A stretch of 64,000 nucleotides of DNA from DASQUK01 sp963756425 (lineage in GTDB: Bacteria > Actinomycetota > Acidimicrobiia > Acidimicrobiales > VFJN01), in the NCBI GenBank assembly GCA_963756425.1, contig CAVWNW010000019.1, forward strand, positions 310,001 through 374,000, given 5' to 3'. Below, one piece after another: positions 21,174 through 28,586 of the stretch; positions within the stretch are counted from its first letter, which is position 1; every line of letters begins with the position of its first letter. The notes under the pieces were generated by a model. The model was given only the letters and a program-made list of their open reading frames with translations, was not told the origin of the DNA and did not search any database. The position numbers and the translations under genes were made by a program.

Positions 21174-22355
21174 TCATGGGGTCCCCCCGGCGATCCTCTC
21201 GTACCAACCGCCGCGCCTCGCCACCCATCCCGCCTCGCACAGCCGGTCGAGCGCCGGGGCCAGGACCGCGAGGCCGTGCCCCGTGCGCACGCCGATCTGA
21301 TCGAGGGTGGCGGGCTGCCACCCCACGGCGTCGAGCACCGTGGCGTCGGCCTGGTCGGGCGGGGGGCGGGCGTCCTGGCGGGGCCGCCGGCCCGCAGGCC
21401 CCAGCCCCAGGGCCACGAGGACGTCGTCGGCCGAACAGACAGGCGCACGGCCCTCGGCCAGCAGCCCGTTCGTACCCGCCGAGGCGGGCGCCCGCACCGA
21501 GCCGGGCACGGCCATGACGTCGATGCCGCGCCGGTCGGCCTCGTCGACCGTGTGCATCGACCCGCCGCGGCGATGCGACTCGACCACGACGACCAGGTCT
21601 GCGAGCGCCGCGATGATTCGGTTGCGCGCCGGAAAGCGCCAACGCTCGGGCCGGGCGCCCAGCGGCGCCTCGGACAGCAGGACGCCATGACGTGCCACCG
21701 CTCGCCAAAGCTCGGCCTGGCCGCGGGGGTACACGACATCGAGGCCGCTGCCGACGACGCCGATGGGCGGGGCGCCGTCGCCGTCTCGTGCGGCCGACAG
21801 GGAGCCCCGGTGCCCGGCCGCGTCGATGCCCGATGCGAGACCGGAGACGACCGCCACGCCGGCGGAGGCCAGGTCGCGGCCCAGCTCACAGGCGATCGCT
21901 GCGCCGGTCGAACTGCACTGGCGCGTCCCCACCACCGCCACCCGCGGACCGGCCACGACGTCGGGTGACCCCCGATGGAACACGACGCCCGGTGGTTCGA
22001 TGTCGGCAGCCAGGACGGGTGGATAGCCGGCCGAGCCAACGACGGCGACGCCGATGCCCTGCTCGACGATCGCCTGCCACACGACAGCCGGGTCGATCTC
22101 CGCGGCGGTTTGACGCCACCCGGCCATGAGGGCGTCGGGCCGCGACCCCAGGGCCGCCGCCACGTCGGCGTTGTGCCAGGCCGTGCCGCCTCGGATGCGA
22201 CGCCAGGCGCGGGCGGCCGATTCGGTCCGCAGGATGGCGGACAGGCGGGCGGGGCCCATCCCCGGTAGGCAGGTGAGTGCAACGGCGAACGCCTCTGGGG
22301 GAAGTCCCCGGGGCCCGGAGCCTCCGCCAGACAGGCGGGCGGGTGACCGGGCCAT
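21174..22355 (-). CDS. dprA: DNA processing protein DprA/Smf
   Basis: Loads RecA onto incoming single-stranded DNA during transformation. The 393-residue protein has an N-terminal SAM-like part (LTCLPGMGPARLSAIL), the Rossmann-like DprA core (VAVVGTRQCSSTGAAIACELG, SGLASGIDAAGHRGSL, PARNRIIAALADLVVVVE) and a C-terminal winged helix (LDQIGVRTGHGLAVLAPALDRLCEAGWV). The ATG at 22355 overlaps the comM TGA by one base; a GTG one codon upstream is possible. Coupling with comM suggests a DNA-uptake module, though no pilus genes are visible here. Confidence 0.93.
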   Translation of the reverse strand: MARSPARLSGGGSGPRGLPPEAFAVALTCLPGMGPARLSAILRTESAARAWRRIRGGTAWHNADVAAALGSRPDALMAGWRQTAAEIDPAVVWQAIVEQGIGVAVVGSAGYPPVLAADIEPPGVVFHRGSPDVVAGPRVAVVGTRQCSSTGAAIACELGRDLASAGVAVVSGLASGIDAAGHRGSLSAARDGDGAPPIGVVGSGLDVVYPRGQAELWRAVARHGVLLSEAPLGARPERWRFPARNRIIAALADLVVVVESHRRGGSMHTVDEADRRGIDVMAVPGSVRAPASAGTNGLLAEGRAPVCSADDVLVALGLGPAGRRPRQDARPPPDQADATVLDAVGWQPATLDQIGVRTGHGLAVLAPALDRLCEAGWVARRGGWYERIAGGTP

Positions 22356-23869
22356 CACGCCACCCGCCAGTCGAAGCAGAGCGGATCGGCCCGCAACGCC
22401 AGCGCAGTGCTCACGTGCTCGACCCCCAAGGGCCCGGCGTGGCCGGCGAGGTCGGCGATGGTGCGGCCGACGCGGCGGACGCCGCCGAGGCCCCGTCCGG
22501 TGAGCCGCCCGGCTCGCAGCGCCCGTTCGACCAGCCGGGTGGCGGCGCGGTCGAGCGCCGCCACGTCGTCGAGCCGCCACGCCGGCAGGGCGGCGTTGGC
22601 GACCACGTCGCGCTTGGCCGATGCCGCTCGCGCCTGCGCCACCCTGACGGCCACCGCGCGCGTCGGCTCGCCGGCGGCAGTGTCGAGCAGCTCGGCGACG
22701 TCGGGCCTGCCCACTTCAACACGGAGGTCGAACCGATCGAGCAGCGGCCCCGACAACCGCCGCGCGTAGCGGGCCCGGGCGGCCCCCGAGCAGCGACAGC
22801 CGCCGGGAGGCCCGCCCTCGCCACAGGGGCACGGGTTCATCGCCCCCACGAGCAGGACCCGCGCCGGGAACGTCACCTTGGCGGCGGCTCGGGCCACCCG
22901 GATGACGCCCTCCTCCAGCGGCTGGCGCAGGTTGTCGAGCACCAGCGGCTCGAACTCGCCGACCTCGTCGAGGAACAGCACGCCGTTGTGGGCGAGCGAG
23001 ATCTCCCCCGGCTGCATCGAGCCCGAGCCCCCGCCCACGAGGGAGACCGCGGAGGCCCCGTGGTGCGGCGCACGGAGCGGCGGGCGGCGGATGAGCCCTC
23101 CGGGAGGCAGCTGCTGCGCGGCGGCCGAGTGGATGCAGGTGGTCTCGAGCGCCTGGCTGGGATCGAGGTCGGGCAAGAGCCCCGCCAGCCGGCGGGCCAG
23201 CATCGTCTTGCCGGCCCCCGGCGGTCCGATGAGCAGCAGGTGGTGCCCGCCGGCGGCGGCGACCTCCAGCGCGAACCGTGCGGCCGGCTGCCCCCGCACG
23301 TCGGCGAGGTCGGGGCCCGGCGCCGGCGGCGGCAGCACCACGGGCTCCGGCGGGTCGGGCCAGGGCTCACGCCCGATGAGCGCAGCCGCCAGCTCCTCGA
23401 GGTGGCCCACCGGGCGGACCACGTGGCGCCCGATGAGCTGCGCCTCCACCATGCACCCCGCCGGTATCACGACCTCGGGCTCGGCCAGCGCGTCGATCAG
23501 CGGCAAGGCTCCGGGGACCGCGCGCACCGAGCCGTCGAGGCCCAGCTCACCCACGAAGGCACGGCCCTCGCCCGAGCTCGGCGGCAGCTGGTCGCTCGCT
23601 ACCAGCAGCGCTACGGCGATGGCGAGATCGAGGCCGGCGCCGACCTTGCGCACGCCCGGTGGCGCCAGGTTGACCGTGACCCTGGCGTTGGGCCATGCCA
23701 GCCGGCTGGACATGAGCGCGGCCCGGACGCGGTCGCGCGCCTCGCGGCACGTGGTGTCGGGCAGGCCGACGACGGTGAACGCGGGCAGCCCCTTGGACAC
23801 GTGGACCTCGACCCGAACGGGCCGGCCCTCGACACCGAGCAGGGTCGCCGACGCGACGGTTGCGAGCAC
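22355..23869 (-). CDS. comM: YifB/ComM-family Mg chelatase-like AAA+ ATPase
   Basis: ComM is a hexameric helicase that promotes branch migration during natural transformation. The 504 residues hold a Lon-like N-terminal domain (VHVSKGLPAFTVVGLPD, ARVTVNLAPPGVRKVGAGLDLAIAV), the AAA+ core with GPPGAGKTML and GVLFLDEVGEF, a Cys-rich loop (NPCPCGEGGPPGGCRC) and SGPLLDRFDLRVEV. I chose GTG at 23869 because it gives the family start (VLATVASATLLGVEG) and lies 8 bases after a perfect AGGAGG; the open frame extends to an ATG at 23962 without homology. It heads the comM-dprA-xerC-whiG unit. Confidence 0.92.
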   Translation of the reverse strand: MLATVASATLLGVEGRPVRVEVHVSKGLPAFTVVGLPDTTCREARDRVRAALMSSRLAWPNARVTVNLAPPGVRKVGAGLDLAIAVALLVASDQLPPSSGEGRAFVGELGLDGSVRAVPGALPLIDALAEPEVVIPAGCMVEAQLIGRHVVRPVGHLEELAAALIGREPWPDPPEPVVLPPPAPGPDLADVRGQPAARFALEVAAAGGHHLLLIGPPGAGKTMLARRLAGLLPDLDPSQALETTCIHSAAAQQLPPGGLIRRPPLRAPHHGASAVSLVGGGSGSMQPGEISLAHNGVLFLDEVGEFEPLVLDNLRQPLEEGVIRVARAAAKVTFPARVLLVGAMNPCPCGEGGPPGGCRCSGAARARYARRLSGPLLDRFDLRVEVGRPDVAELLDTAAGEPTRAVAVRVAQARAASAKRDVVANAALPAWRLDDVAALDRAATRLVERALRAGRLTGRGLGGVRRVGRTIADLAGHAGPLGVEHVSTALALRADPLCFDWRVA

Positions 23870-23962
23870 GAGCGGGGCCTCCTGACGAGAGGGGGATCTC
23901 GAGAGGACGCCGCGACCTCGGGCCCTCGACCCAGCCCGGCCCTGTGACCGGAGCGTGCTCAC

Positions 23963-23998
23963 ACCTTACCCGAAGGGTGTGACACTTATGGTCACACC
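23963..23998. promoter_or_regulatory. Operator-like inverted repeats upstream of comM
   Basis: GGTGTGAC (23976-23983) and GTCACACC (23991-23998) form a perfect 8-bp inverted repeat with a 7-base spacer, and a further half-site ACACCTT lies at 23961-23967, pairing with AAGGGTGT. The stretch to the right (24000-24050) is the most AT-rich sequence nearby. The site is about 110 bp upstream of the comM GTG and downstream of the hydratase stop, so a repressor or activator of the comM operon is the simplest reading. Confidence 0.45.
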
Positions 23999-24060
23999 AT
24001 GTCGTACAGTGAAAGCAACTTTATACAGGAAAAGACACTGAAGATCAGCGCAGACCCCGG

Positions 24061-24843
24061 TCAGGAGCCCCGGAAGCGAGGCTCCCGGCCTTCGACGAAG
24101 GCGGCCATCGCCTCGGCCGTGTCCTGGGTGCCGAAGTTGACGATCTGCGCCTGGGCCTCCGCCTCGAGCGCCTGGGCCAGTGTGAGGTGATCCGAGTTAT
24201 CGAGGAGCCGCTTGGTCATACTCAGCGCCAGCGGCGGCCCGGCCGCCAGCCGCGTCGCCAGCTCGGCGACGGTGGCGTCGAGGTCCGAGCGCGGGACCAC
24301 GCGGCTCACGAGCCCGATCCGTTCCGCCTCGGCGGCGGTGATGATGTCCCCCAGCAGGGCCAGCTCCTTGGCCTTGAGCAGCCCCACCGTCCGGGGCAGT
24401 GACCACGAGCCGCCGCCGTCGAGACTGAGGCCGCGCCGGACGAAGATCTCCGAGAAGCGCGAGTCGTCGCTGGCGACGACGATGTCGCAGGCCAGGGCCA
24501 TGTTGAGCCCGACGCCCACGCACACTCCCGCGACACGGGCGATGACGGGCTGGGGCAACGAGTACAGGGCGTCGATTGCAGCGGAGATCGAGCGCATCAC
24601 CCGGAGCGGATGGCCGATGTCGTCTGCCGCCGCACCAGTGACGTCGGCACCCGACGAGAAGTCGTCACCCTCTCCCGTCAGCACGACGCAGCGGTCGTCG
24701 CGGCGCCGTGCCACCTCGCGAAACGCCGCTTCGATCTCGGGCCACGCCCCGACCGGGATGGCGTTGCGCTTGGCGGGGTTCGACAGGGTCACCGTGACGA
24801 TGCCCTGGCTGCGCTCGACCTGCACGTGGCCCATCTGGGGCAC
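24061..24843 (-). CDS. Enoyl-CoA hydratase/isomerase family protein
   Basis: A 260-residue crotonase-fold enzyme that probably hydrates or isomerises an acyl-CoA. Visible are LSNPAKRNAIPVGAW, the oxyanion-hole loops GEGDDFSSGADV and VAGVCVGVGLNMALACDIVVAS, and FVRRGLSLDGGGSWSLPRTVGLLKAKELALLG. The Gly-Gly oxyanion residues are kept. Substrate cannot be inferred. It starts 12 bp from a divergent plus-strand gene and is separated from comM by about 190 bp. Confidence 0.9.
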   Translation of the reverse strand: MPQMGHVQVERSQGIVTVTLSNPAKRNAIPVGAWPEIEAAFREVARRRDDRCVVLTGEGDDFSSGADVTGAAADDIGHPLRVMRSISAAIDALYSLPQPVIARVAGVCVGVGLNMALACDIVVASDDSRFSEIFVRRGLSLDGGGSWSLPRTVGLLKAKELALLGDIITAAEAERIGLVSRVVPRSDLDATVAELATRLAAGPPLALSMTKRLLDNSDHLTLAQALEAEAQAQIVNFGTQDTAEAMAAFVEGREPRFRGS

Positions 24844-24849
24844 GATACT
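24844..24849 (+). promoter_or_regulatory. Putative -10 for a leaderless transcript
   Basis: GATACT ends 6 bases before the GTG of the small membrane protein at 24856. With so little room between the divergent starts, transcription would begin at or next to the start codon, a pattern common in actinobacteria. The -35 region lies within the hydratase gene and is not clear. Confidence 0.4.
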
Positions 24850-24855
24850 GAGCCG

Positions 24856-24966
24856 GTGGGCTTCAACCCGTTTCGCCAGACCCGCCGCTCTCCCGTCGAC
24901 TACGTGATGGTCGCGGCGGCGCTGGTGGTGTGCGTCGTACTGGTCATCTGGGCCTTCGCCGGCTGA
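24856..24966 (+). CDS. 36-residue single-pass membrane protein
   Basis: GTG start, then GFNPFRQTRRSPVDYV, a single hydrophobic helix (MVAAALVVCVVLVIWAF) and a stop 10 bp short of the converging yraN stop. The basic N-terminal part before one helix suggests a cytoplasmic N-terminus. Too short for homology by eye; GC-rich third positions support coding. Its start is 12 bp from the divergent hydratase start. Confidence 0.55.
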   Translation: MGFNPFRQTRRSPVDYVMVAAALVVCVVLVIWAFAG

Positions 24967-24976
24967 GATCCAAGCC

Positions 24977-25351
24977 TCAGAACGCCGCCTCGATCACGTC
25001 CAGGGTGGACCCGCGCACGGCCACGACGTCGAAGCGGATGCTCCGGCCGGCCGCGCCGGCGTCGAGCGGGTGGTCGGCCAGGAAGCTCGCCGCCAGCGTC
25101 CGGAGCCGTCGCTGCTTCGCGATGGTGACGGCTTCGGCCGGAACGCCGAACCGATCGGAGGTGCGGGTCTTGACCTCGCAGAACACCAGCTCGCCGGGCC
25201 GCCCCACGACGAGGTCGAGCTCCCCCTCGGCGCAGCGCCAGTTGCGTGCGACGACCTCGTAGCCGGCGGCGCGGTACCAGTCCGCCGCACGATCCTCACC
25301 GCGCGCCCCCAACCGCTGCCGGTATCCGCGGCCCCGGTCGCCCCCGCCCAC
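24977..25351 (-). CDS. UPF0102 (YraN) nuclease-like protein
   Basis: A 124-residue protein of the YraN family with an endonuclease-like fold: LGARGEDRAADWYRAAGYEVVARNWRC, GELDLVVGRPGELVFCEVKTRTSDRFG (the E-D-ExK pattern of PD-(D/E)XK nucleases) and IRFDVVAV. Function is unsettled; context often links it to recombination genes. The GTG start is immediately adjacent to the DUF2469 stop, so it is in the same operon, as in many actinobacteria. Confidence 0.88.
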   Translation of the reverse strand: MGGGDRGRGYRQRLGARGEDRAADWYRAAGYEVVARNWRCAEGELDLVVGRPGELVFCEVKTRTSDRFGVPAEAVTIAKQRRLRTLAASFLADHPLDAGAAGRSIRFDVVAVRGSTLDVIEAAF

Positions 25352-25645
25352 CTACAGCTCCTTGGCGGGGAGCTCCTCGACGTTCACGTCCTTGAACGTG
25401 ACGATCTTGACCGACTGCACGAACCGGCTGGTGCGGTACATGTCCCAGACCCACGCATCGTGCAGCTCGAGCTCGATGTACGTGCGCCCGCCCTCGTTGC
25501 AGACCGTCTGGCGCACCTGGTTGGCCAGGTACGAACGCCGGTCGGTCTCGACGACGTACGAGAACATCGGCGTCAGGTCCTTGTACTCCTTGTAGAGCTG
25601 GAGCTCGATGTCCGCCTCGTACTGCTCGAGATCCTCGGCGCTCAT
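25352..25645 (-). CDS. DUF2469 family protein
   Basis: A 97-residue protein matching the actinobacterial DUF2469 family: MSAEDLEQYEADIELQLYKE, DLTPMFSYVVETDRRSYLAN and VETD/ELELHDAWVWDMYRTSRFV. The family is largely confined to actinobacteria and lies between rplS and yraN, as here. No biochemical function is known. It is separated from rplS by a 180-bp gap holding a perfect tandem repeat. Confidence 0.92.
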   Translation of the reverse strand: MSAEDLEQYEADIELQLYKEYKDLTPMFSYVVETDRRSYLANQVRQTVCNEGGRTYIELELHDAWVWDMYRTSRFVQSVKIVTFKDVNVEELPAKEL

Positions 25646-25684
25646 GGGGGAGCACCCTACCGGCGGTACTGCCGGCCGGTCGTC

Positions 25685-25822
25685 GGCTCAGATGCTTCCC
25701 GCTCTCGGCGCTGCGCGCCGGGCCGCTCGGGCCCCGCCCTCCCGTTTCGGTCGGGCTCAGATGCTTCCCGCTCTCGGCGCTGCGCGCCGGGCCGCTCGGG
25801 CCCCGCCCTCCCGTTTCGGTCG
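25685..25822 (-). repeat. Two perfect 69-bp tandem copies downstream of rplS
   Basis: Two identical 69-bp units (25685-25753, 25754-25822) fill most of the rplS-DUF2469 gap, and the first bases of a third (GGCTCAG) contain the rplS stop. Each unit on the minus strand has two hairpins: GGGCC-cgagc-GGCCC and CGGCGC-gca-GCGCCG. They probably act as tandem transcription-end or pause structures and resemble the repeat at 47111-47178. Confidence 0.9.
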
Positions 25823-25825
25823 GGC

Positions 25826-26173
25826 TCAGGCGTCGCGCCGCTCGCGGACCTTCGCGGCCTTTCCGATGCGGTCGCGCAGGTAGTAGAGCTTGGCCCGGCG
25901 CACATCGCCCCGGGTCACGACCTCGATCTTGGCGATGGTCGGGGTGTGCAGGGGAAACGTGCGCTCGACGCCGACGCCGTAGCTGACCTTGCGGACCTTG
26001 AACGTCTCGCGGATGCCTGAGCCCGAGCGTCCGATGACGACACCCTGGAACACCTGGACCCGCTCCTTGGAGCCCTCGACCACACGGACGTGCACCTTGA
26101 GGGTGTCGCCGGGGGCGAAATCGGGAATGTCGGTGCGCAGGCTGGTCTGGTCGACGAGATCGGTCGGGTTCAT
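25826..26173 (-). CDS. rplS: 50S ribosomal protein L19
   Basis: A 115-residue L19 with FAPGDTLKVHVRVVEGSKERVQVFQGVVI, IRETFKVRKVSYGVGVERTFPLHTP and VRRAKLYYLRDRIGKAAKVRE. ATG at 26173 gives the family-normal N-terminus (NPTDLVDQTSLRTDIPDF); the open frame upstream is not conserved. It follows trmD in the rpsP-rimM-trmD-rplS order. Confidence 0.97.
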   Translation of the reverse strand: MNPTDLVDQTSLRTDIPDFAPGDTLKVHVRVVEGSKERVQVFQGVVIGRSGSGIRETFKVRKVSYGVGVERTFPLHTPTIAKIEVVTRGDVRRAKLYYLRDRIGKAAKVRERRDA

Positions 26174-26278
26174 CGCGGGGTCGCCTTCGTCGTCCTGGGA
26201 GATGCGGGCGGACGGATGATGGTATCCGGGCTGGCGAACCGAACACAAAGTCACAAGCTCGACCGCCGAACCCTCGCC

Positions 26279-27022
26279 TCAAGCCCCGGAACCGTCGTCC
26301 TCCAGCCCGAACTCGGCCAGGAGCGAGCGCTCCTCCAGCGTCACACCGCCGCGCGACTCGATCAGGTCGGGGCGAAGGTCGAGGGTGCGGCGAAGCGCCC
26401 GAGCGCGCCGCCACCGGGCGATCCGGCCGTGGTCGCCCGAGCGCAGCACCTCGGGCACCTCCCACCCCCGGAACACGGCCGGGCGGGTGTAGTGCGGATA
26501 CTCCAGGAGCCCGTCGCGGAACGACTCGTCGTCGGCGGACACCCGGTTGCCCATGACGCCGGGGATCAGCCGCCCGACGGCCTCGATGACCACCATCGCG
26601 GCGACCTCACCGCCGGCCAGGACCACGTCGCCGATCGACAGCTCGCCGTCGCACAGGTGCTCGCGCACGCGCTCATCGATGCCCTCATAGCGGCCGCACA
26701 GCAGGCTGAACCCGCCCTCGAGGCTCGAGAGCTCCTGCGCCACCGACTGGTCGAACCGGCGGCCGGCCGGACCCAGGTAGAGCAACGGCCGTGGCGGCTC
26801 GATGGCTTCGACGGCGGCGAAGATGGGCTCGGCCATGAGGACCATGCCCGCGCCGCCTCCGAACGGCGCGTCGTCCACCGACCGATGGGGGTCGGTGGCG
26901 CAGGACCGCAGGTCGTGGACCCTGATGTCCAGTGTTCCGGCGGCCCTGGCCTTGCCGACCAGGCTGTGGGCGGCGAAGTGGTCGACCAGGCCCGGGAAGA
27001 TCGTGAAGACGTCGATCCGCAT
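26279..27022 (-). CDS. trmD: tRNA (guanine37-N1)-methyltransferase
   Basis: Methylates G37 of tRNAs using SAM, preventing +1 frameshifts. The 247-residue SPOUT protein shows RIDVFTIFPGLVDHF, DDAPFGGGAGMVLMAEPI, LCGRYEGIDERV, ELSIGDVVLAGGEVAAMVVIEAV and EYPHYTRPAVFRGWEVPEVL. ATG at 27022 is 10 bp after rimM. The trefoil-knot motifs are complete. Confidence 0.97.
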   Translation of the reverse strand: MRIDVFTIFPGLVDHFAAHSLVGKARAAGTLDIRVHDLRSCATDPHRSVDDAPFGGGAGMVLMAEPIFAAVEAIEPPRPLLYLGPAGRRFDQSVAQELSSLEGGFSLLCGRYEGIDERVREHLCDGELSIGDVVLAGGEVAAMVVIEAVGRLIPGVMGNRVSADDESFRDGLLEYPHYTRPAVFRGWEVPEVLRSGDHGRIARWRRARALRRTLDLRPDLIESRGGVTLEERSLLAEFGLEDDGSGA

Positions 27023-27032
27023 CGCGGCGCCT

Positions 27033-27605
27033 CTAGGGCTCCAGGAGGCCCTCGGGTGGGTCGATGACCACCCTTCCGGGTGTGTGCTCGACCACGAACA
27101 CGACCGGTACCAGTGCCCCACCGTCGAGCTCGAGCAGGTCGGAGGCGGGGTTGGCGACCACCGCAACGCACCTGCCGGCAACCTCACCCTCGACGGTGAC
27201 CACCTCGCTGCCCACGAGATCGTGGACCCACAGTGCCTCGGGATCGTCGAGGGGCTCGGCCCGTAGCGCCAAGCCCCGCAGTCGTTCGGCCGCCTCTCGA
27301 CCGGTATGACCCTCGAACGCCACGATCCAGCGGCGCTGGTGGGGACGGGCGGCGGCGACGGTCAGGTCGCCGGCGTCGCTGGACAGGACGGTGCCCGGTG
27401 CGAGGCGCTCGACGCGATCGGTTGTCAGATCGACGACCACCTCGCCGCCCAGGCCATGCGGCCTGGTCACGCGGCCTACTTCGAGCAGGGGTGCACTGAG
27501 GGTCGATTCGGGCTGCTCGTCGCCGGGCGCGATCTCCGCGCCGGGAACCGGTGATCCGCGGAATCGACCCTCGGTCCGACCGCCCGTGTCTCCGGCCGGC
27601 GTCAC
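27033..27605 (-). CDS. rimM: Ribosome maturation factor RimM with inserted N-terminal palindrome
   Basis: A 30S assembly factor binding S19. The conserved part starts at about residue 40 (LLEVGRVTRPHGLGGEVVV), continues through ARPHQRRWIVAFEGHTGREAAERLRG and ends with the PRC barrel (ALWVHDLVGSEVVTVEGEVAG, DLLELDGGALVPVVFV). I chose GTG at 27605 behind AGAGG (6-base spacing); TTG at 27644 is an alternative. The first ~40 residues are extra and are largely encoded by a palindromic element also found in cdsA, giving TEGRFRG...ESTL. Confidence 0.92.
   Translation of the reverse strand: MTPAGDTGGRTEGRFRGSPVPGAEIAPGDEQPESTLSAPLLEVGRVTRPHGLGGEVVVDLTTDRVERLAPGTVLSSDAGDLTVAAARPHQRRWIVAFEGHTGREAAERLRGLALRAEPLDDPEALWVHDLVGSEVVTVEGEVAGRCVAVVANPASDLLELDGGALVPVVFVVEHTPGRVVIDPPEGLLEP
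27498..27572. repeat. Palindromic element inside the rimM 5' coding region
   Basis: Inverted arms GAGGGTCGATTC (27498-27509) and GAATCGACCCTC (27561-27572) enclose 51 bp. Arm sequence, spacing, reading frame and encoded peptide ends match the element in cdsA (13626-13705), while the central segment differs. Confidence 0.78.
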
Positions 27606-27620
27606 GCGGGACCTCTCAGT

Positions 27621-27700
27621 GAACCCTGATGCGGCCGGCCGCAAGCCGGGATGGCGGGTACGAGTCGTGCGTTATGACGTCCTCCGCGGCATCAGGGTTC
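27621..27700. repeat. 12-bp inverted repeat between khpA and rimM
   Basis: GAACCCTGATGC (27621-27632) and GCATCAGGGTTC (27689-27700) are perfect complements separated by 56 bp. One arm touches the khpA stop codon and the other lies just upstream of the rimM start. In RNA this would form a long stem-loop spanning the whole intergenic gap, possibly a pause or processing site. Confidence 0.6.
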
Positions 27701-27965
27701 AGTCCTCGAACTCGACCTCGACGTCGCTGCCGTCGCGGGCAGCGGCCGCGCGGGTCACGGTCCGGATGGCCTGGGCCACACGGCCTCGCTTGCCGATGAC
27801 CCGCCCCATGTCGGACGGGCCGACGCGCACGGTGAGGCGCGGCAGGTTGCGGCCCCGTTCCGTGTCGATGCGCACGGCGTCGCGATCCTCGACCAGCGAG
27901 CGCACCAGGTGCTCGAGAACGGCGCGGGCGGTCGGCACCTCGGGCGGGGCGGCGGTGTCGCTCAC
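27699..27965 (-). CDS. khpA: KH-domain RNA-binding protein KhpA (internal start within the rpsP frame)
   Basis: The segment VLEHLVRSLVEDRDAVRIDTE followed by VRVGPSDMGRVIGKRGRVAQAIRTV is a type KhpA single KH domain with the GxxG-type loop GKRG. As a separate gene it would start at GTG 27965 (VSDTAAPPEV, 88 residues), 5 bases after GAGGAG, which is normal size for KhpA. In this sequence the frame is continuous with rpsP upstream. KhpA usually follows rpsP; it binds RNA and, with KhpB, affects cell division and growth. Confidence 0.85.
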   Translation of the reverse strand: MSDTAAPPEVPTARAVLEHLVRSLVEDRDAVRIDTERGRNLPRLTVRVGPSDMGRVIGKRGRVAQAIRTVTRAAAARDGSDVEVEFED

Positions 27966-28481
27966 CCGGTCTCCTCGGCGTTTGTCGGCGGCTTCATCGG
28001 CGTTCTCGTCAGCGGCTTCCTCGGCAGCAGCCTCGGCCTCCGGTTCGCCGCCCGCGTCTGCCTCGGGCGCCGACTTGGTCGCAGCGGCCTTCTTCGCCGT
28101 GGCCTTCTTGGCTGTCGACTTGCTGGCGGTCGCCTTGCTGGCGGTCGCCTTTGCCGCCGTCGCCTTGGCGGCGGTCGCCTTGGCGGGCTCGTTCGCCGGC
28201 TCCGCGGCGGGCTCGGACGGCGCATCGCCCCTGAAGGTGCCCCACGCGCCCGAGATCTCGAGCAGCTTGCGCACCGACTCGGTCGGCTGAGCGCCCTTGC
28301 GGAGCCAATCGACGGCTTTGTCGTTGTCGATACGGATAGACGAGGGGTCGGGCCGCGGGTCATAGACACCCACGATCTCGATGAATCGTCCGTCACGGGG
28401 CGACCGGGAATCGGCCGCGACCACGCGGTACGTAGGTTGCTTCTTCTTGCCCATCCGCATGAGGCGGAGCTTGACGGCCAC
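27699..28481 (-). CDS. rpsP: 30S ribosomal protein S16, in frame with the KH protein (apparent fusion)
   Basis: Residues 1-80 are S16: VKLRLMRMGKKKQPTYRVVAADSRSPRDGRFIE, VGVYDPRPDPSSIRI. A Lys/Ala/Thr-rich tail (repeats of KATA, SKATA) follows and becomes acidic (EADAGGEPEAEAAAEEAADENADEAAD). The open frame then runs straight into the KH domain. The last codons before the KH start (AAA CGC CGA GGA) have uncharacteristic third-position A, while the alternative frame reads TNAEETG then a TGA overlapping the khpA GTG. One A fewer in the run at 27981-27983 would restore a normal S16 end. So either a real fusion or a one-base insertion. The start is GTG at 28481. Confidence 0.9.
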   Translation of the reverse strand: MAVKLRLMRMGKKKQPTYRVVAADSRSPRDGRFIEIVGVYDPRPDPSSIRIDNDKAVDWLRKGAQPTESVRKLLEISGAWGTFRGDAPSEPAAEPANEPAKATAAKATAAKATASKATASKSTAKKATAKKAAATKSAPEADAGGEPEAEAAAEEAADENADEAADKRRGDRVSDTAAPPEVPTARAVLEHLVRSLVEDRDAVRIDTERGRNLPRLTVRVGPSDMGRVIGKRGRVAQAIRTVTRAAAARDGSDVEVEFED

Positions 28482-28586
28482 TCGCGTTCTTCTTTCTTTC
28501 GTCTCGGGGGTAGCGAGGTTATTGGTTGAGACCCGGCAGAGTGAAAGGCTGACGTGCTGCGGCCCGGCCGCCACCGCCGGGCGGCG

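Noticed and set aside
23999..24190. Plus-strand 63-codon frame upstream of comM
   Set aside because: It starts in the promoter-like region and soon becomes antisense to the hydratase; composition changes abruptly and there is no ribosome site.
25685..25822. Tandem repeats considered as a CRISPR array
   Set aside because: The units are directly adjacent with no variable spacers and no cas genes are nearby. They are simple tandem duplications with hairpins.
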